Source of the DNA: Actinomycetota bacterium
GTDB lineage: Bacteria; Actinomycetota; Actinomycetes; Nanopelagicales; Nanopelagicaceae
Length of the DNA: 8,027 nt
Assembly: GCA_005787645.1 (NCBI GenBank)
Contig: SYAM01000042.1
Location: 1-8,027 of the forward strand
Direction: 5' to 3'
A model generated the notes under the pieces. That model was not told the DNA's origin. It saw only the letters and a program-made list of their open reading frames with translations, and searched no databases. Below, in pieces: positions 1-4,788 of the stretch; position 1 is the first letter of the stretch; each line of letters begins with the position of its first letter. Both the position numbers and the translations under genes were made by a program.

Positions 1-207
1 AGCAGAGCCTCGAAGACCGGCTGTGACGGAATTTGCGAAGGTATTGAGGCCGAGCGCGATACCAGCGTAGGCAACTGAGTCGGTCAACCGTTCGACTTTG
101 AAGAAGAGAGCCAGGCCCACCATTGCGTAAGCCACACGCGCGGGAAAGGAGGTGATCAAGAGAAGTTTGGCATTTCGTAGCGCTAAAATCTCCCCATATT
201 TTCTCAC
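1..207 (-). CDS. MFS transporter, N-terminal part (runs off left edge)
   Basis: On the minus strand an open frame runs from a GTG at 207-205 to the window edge, giving 69 residues with no stop. It starts VRKYGEILALRNAKLLLITS and continues with a hydrophobic helix (about 14-36), a short charged loop (KVERLTDS) and a second hydrophobic stretch (about 45-62) ending in LRGSA. This layout, with a helix entered by FPARVAYAMVG and a following AGIALGLN helix, resembles the first two membrane segments of major facilitator superfamily transporters, which exchange or export small molecules across the inner membrane. The substrate cannot be told. It is divergent from the secreted-protein gene with 17 bp between starts. 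I see no Shine-Dalgarno; a TACCTT hexamer lies 6 nt upstream, which suits a leaderless start. An ATG at residue 29 would cut into the first helix, so I prefer the GTG. Family assignment rests on pattern recognition of a short fragment. Confidence 0.62.
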   Translation of the reverse strand, partial: MRKYGEILALRNAKLLLITSFPARVAYAMVGLALFFKVERLTDSVAYAGIALGLNTFANSVTAGLRGSA

Positions 208-217
208 TTAGATAAGG
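184..217 (+). promoter_or_regulatory. Candidate promoter -10 and RBS for the secreted-protein gene
   Basis: TAAAAT at 184-189 could be a -10 hexamer, placing a transcript start near 196 and giving a leader of about 30 nt. No convincing -35 is visible at the usual distance. AAGG at 214-217 is a plausible Shine-Dalgarno, 7 nt before the ATG at 225. The element would lie inside the 5' end of the divergent MFS gene, because the gap between the two starts is only 17 bp. On the other strand the same bases (219-214) read TACCTT, which could serve as -10 for a leaderless MFS transcript. Confidence 0.3.
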
Positions 218-224
218 TACCGCT

Positions 225-1982
225 ATGTTCTTGCTAGTCAAACCTTTAGCTACTATTTTTGCGCTCGTAATCGCGCTCACCACTGCATCAAGCGCAGTTG
301 CTGCAATTACTTACTCGGTTGAGTTTCGTGATCATTATGGTGTTGCAGGCGGCTTGGAGAACTCCTATATATCAAGCGGTATCCCGGGGTACAACCTCCA
401 AGGTGAACGCCTCTGCACATCACTTTCCGATCCCGCTTGTGCATTCACAGCAACTATTTTTGCAATCCTTCCCTTCTGTCAGAGCGCTGCAGAGGCAAAT
501 TGTGTTCGTTCGTTGGCAGTGACAACTCCACGGGTAACGTCAGGTGCTGCGACCTATCTGCGCACAGTGGGAAACAAGGTCTTCGACGCAGATGCTGCGA
601 ATGGAATTCCAGCCGGTGCAAATTGGTCGCTCTTTGAGGTGCCCACTTTGAAAGCTGCCGGTCTGCAATCTACCTTCGGAGTAAAAGTTCGGGTAGAACT
701 TCAGAAGATTCCCATGATTGGAGTAAAAGCAACTTCCTTTTCAGCGATAGTTGCACCTTACGAACTGGGAACAACAACTGCAGCAAATGGAGTCCTTTCC
801 AATTTCATTAATCCACTAGGTAAATCTGGTATTCGCGGCACTGGTGGCGATGCCAGCTGTCTTTGGGTCAATTCGGGTGAATGCGGTCGCGAGAAAGCCT
901 TTCCGGCGGATGCAAGTATCTCGTTGACAGTGCATATCGGGAATTATCTGACCTCGTGGCTTCATGGTCGATTGGCTGATCCTACGGTCGCGATTACCCA
1001 ACTCGATCAAAGACAAAACGTTCTCACAGTGAGCGGTAAGCCAGTTGTGGTACCTGGCGTCAAGGGCAATGCCACAACCGAGATCATTCCGGGAAAGACC
1101 CCGTTGCAAGGCGGAGTCTCGATGAAACTTGATTCGACGCAAGATAATTCCCTTGATCAATTCCTCTTCTTTGAACAGTTTTTCAATAACAAAGCAACTG
1201 TCCTTGATGAGGTCTGGTCATTTAGGTCTTTGGGATTGGAATCTGTGGCAAGCGCTGCAACAGATACGCTGGGCGTCAGCAATCCGCTCGCTAATCCGCT
1301 CGCTAATCCATTAGGTGGCATCTCATCGGTTTTGGGTGGCTCTTCGGGGAGTAAATCGTTAGCCGAGTTGACTGGTTTAGGTGCCAGCGCTGCTAAATGC
1401 GTACCGGAAGCAACTCAGGTCGTGGGGGCGATTCTTGGAACTGATTCAGTCAGTTCGCTCATTGGATTGGTAACGACTAACTCTCTGACCTACTCCGCTG
1501 GTCCTCCTAAATACACAGATGGTTTCTTGAATTACAAGGTCGCAGGGCTCCGCAAGAATCCAGACGATACGACCTTCCAAGGTAGTTATGACCTGATCAT
1601 GAGTTCGAAGATCGCTCGGTGCATCTATGGCTTTGAGGCAAGCGCTCCGCTCTACGCCACTGTTTCAGTAATCAATAGCGATGGTGGCGAGACAACGTTG
1701 GCGACAGAGAGCGTCAAGGAAGAGGGGAGTTGGCTTCGACTCAAGGCTCGTGGCTTCACTTTCTCCTCACCTACTTTGAAGATAAAACTCACTCAAAACT
1801 CGCCTACTGCACCAACGCAGGCAGCGCCGACTGCAAGCGCCGCACCATCGGCTCCAGTAAAGGTTACAAATGCAGCACCTGCACCTGCCAAAAAAATCTC
1901 CATTACTTGCATTAAAGGAAAGGTAGTTCGAAAAGTTTCAGGGGCTGCACCAAAATGTCCAACCGGATTTAAAAAGAGATAG
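225..1982 (+). CDS. Secreted protein of unknown function with two-cysteine basic C-terminal tail
   Basis: The 585-residue product begins with a signal peptide (residues 1-26 or 27, hydrophobic core 8-20, AVA before the likely cut) and so is probably exported by Sec. I do not recognise a catalytic domain. Ten cysteines remain (64, 72, 85, 93, 212, 220, 392, 466, 562, 578), an even number that suits disulfides outside the cell. Residues 353-365 are an NPLA tandem repeat followed by a Gly/Ser-rich stretch to about 376. Residues 430-522 look like a separate beta-rich module (key residues Y430, C466, Y468, W503, F511, F513). A Pro/Ala/Thr linker (about 525-556) leads to a basic tail with C562 and C578 ending PTGFKKR, a tail type I associate with freshwater actinobacterial secreted proteins. 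ATG 225 is chosen because an in-frame stop lies at 213-215 and AAGG sits 7 nt upstream. Its stop overlaps the convergent dehydrogenase. Surface adhesion or a structural cell-wall role is a guess. Confidence 0.85.
   Translation: MFLLVKPLATIFALVIALTTASSAVAAITYSVEFRDHYGVAGGLENSYISSGIPGYNLQGERLCTSLSDPACAFTATIFAILPFCQSAAEANCVRSLAVTTPRVTSGAATYLRTVGNKVFDADAANGIPAGANWSLFEVPTLKAAGLQSTFGVKVRVELQKIPMIGVKATSFSAIVAPYELGTTTAANGVLSNFINPLGKSGIRGTGGDASCLWVNSGECGREKAFPADASISLTVHIGNYLTSWLHGRLADPTVAITQLDQRQNVLTVSGKPVVVPGVKGNATTEIIPGKTPLQGGVSMKLDSTQDNSLDQFLFFEQFFNNKATVLDEVWSFRSLGLESVASAATDTLGVSNPLANPLANPLGGISSVLGGSSGSKSLAELTGLGASAAKCVPEATQVVGAILGTDSVSSLIGLVTTNSLTYSAGPPKYTDGFLNYKVAGLRKNPDDTTFQGSYDLIMSSKIARCIYGFEASAPLYATVSVINSDGGETTLATESVKEEGSWLRLKARGFTFSSPTLKIKLTQNSPTAPTQAAPTASAAPSAPVKVTNAAPAPAKKISITCIKGKVVRKVSGAAPKCPTGFKKR
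1281..1310 (+). repeat. 12-bp tandem repeat coding for NPLA units
   Basis: AATCCGCTCGCT occurs at 1281-1292 and again exactly at 1293-1304, with a partial third unit AATCCA at 1305-1310. Because 12 is a multiple of 3 the repeat keeps frame and encodes NPLA-NPLA-NPL (residues 353-363) just before a Gly/Ser-rich stretch of the secreted protein. The two complete units are identical at DNA level, which points to recent slippage. It is likely a flexible linker of variable length. Confidence 0.85.
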
Positions 1983-3459
1983 CTGCCTGAGTGGTTGCTT
2001 CAATTCCCGAGTGAATAATCTGCTCGAGGAAAGTAGAAGTCTGATTCTTGAGTTCGGTCAGCCTATTGAGTTCGCGTGAGAAGATTTTTCCATCAGCAAA
2101 GAGTCTTTCCACTATCTCTGCTGGTGATTGGCTCTGCGACCTCAATTGAGTGAGATATTCCAGGGCTGGATCTTTCATGGCGCGGGCAATCGAACCGGGA
2201 TCAAAACCAACTGGTGGCGCCATGCATGCTAACCAGGCAGCGAGTATCAATGCAGTTAAGGGAGTTGCCTGATTACGCTCGCTATGCCAGAGGCTAGATT
2301 CTGTGATGCGAGGCGGAAGTTTTATAGAACCATCCGAACCGATCCGAGCAGTCGTATCGGATAGCACCGTATTGGACCAGCGCGAGAATAAATCAGCGAT
2401 GTACTCATCTAAGTCAATGACCTTAGGCATCTGAAGAGTTGGTGCCATCTCTCTCTTCATAAACTTGCGCACCGCCTCCTCGATATATGGAGTGAAGCGG
2501 GCTTCAGGGACGCTAGGTTTGCCAGAGAGCGCACCGACATACGCAAGCAGTGAATGCGAACCGTTAAGGAGTCGCAATTTCATCGTTTCAAATTTTTCGA
2601 CCTCTTCGCTGAAGATTGCACCAGATGACTCCCAAGCTGGACGGCCGGCAATGAAATTGTCCTCAAGTACCCACATGGAAAACTTCTCAGCAGGAACAGG
2701 AATTTCATCATGTATACCCAGGCGCTCACTCACAAGTATTCGATGGCGTTCTTCGGTACTGGGCACGATTCGATCCACCATTGAGTTGGGGAAAGAGGTC
2801 CGCTCTTGGAGATACTCCAGAAGCAAATTCGCATCGCCAGCAACCAACTCTTGGGCAAACTCGCAGAGTACTCGCTTGGTGGTTGCCCCGTTCGAAGTCA
2901 AGTTATCGCAACTTAGTATTGTCACTGGGGCTCGATGTGATTGAGCCCGTGCCATGAGCGCGTAGGCAAGTAAACCAATTACTGAATATGGCTGATGAAG
3001 ATTGTTGATGTCATGAATGATCTCAGGGCGCGTTCTATCCAATCCTCCAGTTTGTGTGGAGTAGCAATACCCAGATTCAGTGATTGTCAGGGAGATGATT
3101 CGGGTTCGCTCATCGATTAAATGGGTGAAGACCTTTTCCAGTGCTTCAGGCCCGCCGGATGCGCCACTGTGAATTCCAGGAATCACTGTTTTCGTCGAGT
3201 CTGGATGGATGTCCACTACGGAGTAACAGAAATCTTGCTCTTGCAATTCTCGCGCATTGCGATCACTTCTCATTGAGTAAGCGTAAATACCCCATGCTCC
3301 GCCGGTTCTGGCTACTGCCTCTGCGGTATAGACAGCAAGGTGTGCGCGATGAAAATTGCCGAGACCAATATGGACCATGCCAGGCTCAGGAGGAGTCTTG
3401 AGAATTAGATGCGTTTGTGGCGCAGTAATTCGATTAAGACGAATAACTCTCTCTACCAC
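1969..3459 (-). CDS. Mannitol dehydrogenase family oxidoreductase (fructuronate reductase / mannitol 2-dehydrogenase type)
   Basis: The 496-residue protein is full length for the polyol-specific long-chain dehydrogenases (usually about 480-500), cytosolic NAD(P)-dependent enzymes that interconvert a polyol or aldonate and its 2- or 5-keto form. The N-terminal Rossmann fold starts at HIGLGNFHRAH (30-40). SLTITESGY (123-131), ILSCDNL (181-187) and FPNSMVDRIVP (223-233) are family blocks. WVLEDNFIAGRPAW (263-276) precedes the catalytic KLRLLNGSH. N186, K294, N299 and H302 line up with N191, K295, N300 and H303 of Pseudomonas fluorescens mannitol 2-dehydrogenase as I recall it. Substrate remains open: D-fructuronate/D-mannonate, mannitol, arabinitol and tagaturonate enzymes share these blocks. 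The start is GTG 3459; the frame closes upstream at 3472-3474 and the next Met (residue 28) would remove the first strand region. No clear RBS is seen. It is divergent from the zinc dehydrogenase, which suggests shared control. Confidence 0.88.
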   Translation of the reverse strand: MVERVIRLNRITAPQTHLILKTPPEPGMVHIGLGNFHRAHLAVYTAEAVARTGGAWGIYAYSMRSDRNARELQEQDFCYSVVDIHPDSTKTVIPGIHSGASGGPEALEKVFTHLIDERTRIISLTITESGYCYSTQTGGLDRTRPEIIHDINNLHQPYSVIGLLAYALMARAQSHRAPVTILSCDNLTSNGATTKRVLCEFAQELVAGDANLLLEYLQERTSFPNSMVDRIVPSTEERHRILVSERLGIHDEIPVPAEKFSMWVLEDNFIAGRPAWESSGAIFSEEVEKFETMKLRLLNGSHSLLAYVGALSGKPSVPEARFTPYIEEAVRKFMKREMAPTLQMPKVIDLDEYIADLFSRWSNTVLSDTTARIGSDGSIKLPPRITESSLWHSERNQATPLTALILAAWLACMAPPVGFDPGSIARAMKDPALEYLTQLRSQSQSPAEIVERLFADGKIFSRELNRLTELKNQTSTFLEQIIHSGIEATTQAAISF

Positions 3460-3492
3460 TCTGTCATTGTTTCATATCGACTACTTCAGGTA

Positions 3493-3498
3493 TACCCT
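3493..3498 (+). promoter_or_regulatory. Candidate -10 for a leaderless dehydrogenase transcript
   Basis: TACCCT matches the actinobacterial TANNNT -10 pattern and ends 7 nt before the ATG at 3506, the spacing expected if transcription starts at the start codon itself. No Shine-Dalgarno fits ATG 3506, and the GGA before ATG 3518 is too close to act as one. No good -35 is at normal spacing. The 46-bp gap to the divergent mannitol-dehydrogenase-family gene must hold promoters for both genes. Confidence 0.35.
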
Positions 3499-3505
3499 TC
3501 TGAAG

Positions 3506-4555
3506 ATGGCACGGAATATGACTGGGAATTCACCGCTAATAAGTGGAACGTTCAGTGCTTATGCAATCAGTGGTCGTGGAAAAGCATCGATAGTTGCCCT
3601 TCCACTCCGTGAGCCAGATGATGATGAGATACGAGTAAAAGTCGCATACGTAGGAATTTGTGGCTCTGATCTTCATTACTATTTTGAGGGTGCAAATGGA
3701 AGCTTTGTCATTAGAGAACCATTAATACCTGGGCACGAAGTCTCGGGTACGATTGATGTGGATCCACGAGAAGAATATAAGAGTGGTACTCCTGTCGCAA
3801 TTTACCCTGCAGATACTGGAGAAGTAACTAAAGGATTAGAAGGCCGTCCACATTTGAGGCATGGCGTGCGCTACTTAGGCAGTGCCGCAACTTCGCCTCA
3901 TACGCAAGGTGCCCTTGCACAATACATTTATGTAAAGCGAGATATGGTGCGACCACTTCCAGAAGGGATCTCACTAAAGTTAGGTGCGCTCGCCGAGCCT
4001 CTAGCTGTAGCGCTCCATGGTGTAACACTCGCTGGAGCATTGGAAGGCAAGAGCGTTTTGATTTCGGGTGCTGGACCAATCGGATTGCTCGCAATTGTGG
4101 CAGCACGATCTGCAGGTGCAGTGCGTATCACTGCAACCGATGTCTTTGATGAACCTTTGGTGCGGGCAAGAAGTGTAGGTGCAAATGAGATTCTCAATGT
4201 AAAAAAGAGTTCGCCTCCAACAGATAGTTTTGATGTGGTTCTTGAGTGCAGCGGGAGTGTTCATGCAGTTGATGGTGCAATATCAGCAGTAGCTCGTGGT
4301 GGAATCATCGTTCAAATTGGTATGATTAGTGGAAATAGTGAAGGTATAGATTTAGGTCGCATCGTGACAAAAGAGTTACGACTTCTTGGATCATTTAGAT
4401 TCAATAATGAGATGAGTCTCGCGCTCACACTATTACAGAAACATCCGGAACTGGAGAATTGCATCAGCCATGAATTCGCGCTCATTGATGCGCCACAAGG
4501 ATTTGAAGTGGCAAGAAGTGCGCAACTCTCAGGAAAGGTGCTGATTTCATGTTAG
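3506..4555 (+). CDS. Zinc-type medium-chain dehydrogenase, L-idonate 5-dehydrogenase-like
   Basis: Medium-chain dehydrogenases of this branch oxidise a polyol or aldonate carbon with NAD(P) in the cytosol; IdnD turns L-idonate into 5-keto-gluconate, and relatives act on L-gulonate or sorbitol. Starting at ATG 3506 gives 349 residues, close to IdnD (about 343). GICGSDLHYY (50-59) carries catalytic-zinc Cys52, GHE holds His77 and Glu78, and LAEPLAVALH (162-171) holds Glu164. RYLGSAATSPHTQGALAQY (122-140) matches the IdnD-type segment between lobe and catalytic domain. GAGPIG (188-193) is the nucleotide loop, and Asp212 after the second strand suggests NAD. GSFRFNNE (295-302) is also IdnD-like. 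The four-cysteine structural-zinc loop is gone: residues 98-122 contain no Cys. The frame stays open back to 3356, but that extension is antisense to the neighbouring gene and unlike the family. ATG 3518 is an alternative start. Confidence 0.85.
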   Translation: MARNMTGNSPLISGTFSAYAISGRGKASIVALPLREPDDDEIRVKVAYVGICGSDLHYYFEGANGSFVIREPLIPGHEVSGTIDVDPREEYKSGTPVAIYPADTGEVTKGLEGRPHLRHGVRYLGSAATSPHTQGALAQYIYVKRDMVRPLPEGISLKLGALAEPLAVALHGVTLAGALEGKSVLISGAGPIGLLAIVAARSAGAVRITATDVFDEPLVRARSVGANEILNVKKSSPPTDSFDVVLECSGSVHAVDGAISAVARGGIIVQIGMISGNSEGIDLGRIVTKELRLLGSFRFNNEMSLALTLLQKHPELENCISHEFALIDAPQGFEVARSAQLSGKVLISC

Positions 4556-4556
4556 G

Positions 4557-4577
4557 CAGAGATAAAGTTTTTCTCTG
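4557..4577 (+). terminator. Weak hairpin just after the zinc dehydrogenase stop
   Basis: CAGAGA (4557-4562) and TCTCTG (4572-4577) are perfect inverted repeats around a 9-nt loop, starting 1 nt after the TAG stop. The stem is short and there is no T-run after it, though five Ts lie in the loop and stem side. It may slow polymerase or protect the 3' end, but it is a poor intrinsic terminator. Confidence 0.25.
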
Positions 4578-4578
4578 A

Positions 4579-4672
4579 GGCTGCCGAGAGCCAGGGGCTG
4601 ACAGGCAAATCAGTCATCACTACCGGTCGCGAGTGGGTATCGGCGCTGGAAGGGCCCCACCACCCCTGGTAG
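4579..4672 (+). ncRNA. Possible structured RNA element (unassigned)
   Basis: This GC-rich stretch has several complementary segments. CCAGGGG (4591-4597) pairs with CCCCTGG (4663-4669) as a 7-bp closing stem. Inside are CTGA/TCAG (4598-4601 with 4610-4613) and TACC/GGTA (4621-4624 with 4636-4639). GGCT/AGCC (4579-4582 with 4589-4592) and CTACC/GGTAG (4620-4624 with 4668-4672) would compete with these. It lies between the zinc dehydrogenase and the binding-protein gene but upstream of the promoter-like pair at 4734-4761, so it may belong to the dehydrogenase 3' end or to a longer leader. It matches no riboswitch class I can recognise. Confidence 0.25.
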
Positions 4673-4673
4673 A

Positions 4674-4696
4674 CAAATGGTCATTTTGGTCATTTG
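4674..4696. promoter_or_regulatory. Operator-like palindrome with tandem duplication
   Basis: TGGTCATTT is exactly duplicated in tandem (4678-4686 and 4687-4695). The same segment holds a perfect inverted repeat, CAAATG (4674-4679) and CATTTG (4691-4696), and a shorter AAATG-N2-CATTT palindrome (4675-4686). It lies 38 bp upstream of the candidate -35 of the ABC transporter operon, a usual place for an activator or repressor. The regulator is not in the window and I cannot assign a family from the motif. Confidence 0.45.
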
Positions 4697-4733
4697 AACA
4701 GGGAGGGCAATTTCGTGGAGACTCACGGTTTCA

Positions 4734-4761
4734 TTGACTTTGCCTCGTAAATCGGTACTTT
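4734..4761 (+). promoter_or_regulatory. Candidate promoter of the ABC importer operon
   Basis: TTGACT (4734-4739) and TACTTT (4756-4761), 16 bp apart, are close to the housekeeping -35/-10 consensus and predict a start near 4768. That would give a leader of about 20 nt with no Shine-Dalgarno before the GTG at 4789. The leader could form an AGCCA/TGGCT stem (4770-4774 with 4790-4794) that covers the start codon. The 8-mer TTTGCCTC occurs at 4739-4746, overlapping the -35, and at 4761-4768, overlapping the end of the -10 and running to the start point; the copies are 22 bp apart. Confidence 0.45.
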
Positions 4762-4788
4762 TTGCCTCAAGCCATCACTTTTTAACTC

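Noticed and set aside
816..1160. A 114-codon minus-strand open frame
   Set aside because: It is antisense to the secreted-protein gene, has no recognisable domain and no start signal.
2465..2944. A 159-codon plus-strand open frame
   Set aside because: It lies wholly antisense to the dehydrogenase coding region, which has conserved catalytic motifs in this stretch; composition is that of a shadow frame.
3356..3505. A 50-residue N-terminal extension of the zinc dehydrogenase starting at ATG 3356
   Set aside because: It is antisense to the start of the mannitol-dehydrogenase-family gene, does not resemble the family N-terminus, and would make the protein about 50 residues longer than IdnD-type enzymes.
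4557..4577. A full intrinsic terminator for the zinc dehydrogenase
   Set aside because: The stem is only 6 bp and lacks a following T-run, so it is kept as a weak hairpin only and read-through into the importer operon stays possible.
4556..4788. A small protein gene in the 233-bp gap
   Set aside because: I saw no frame with a credible start and family-like content; the stretch is better explained by control elements.
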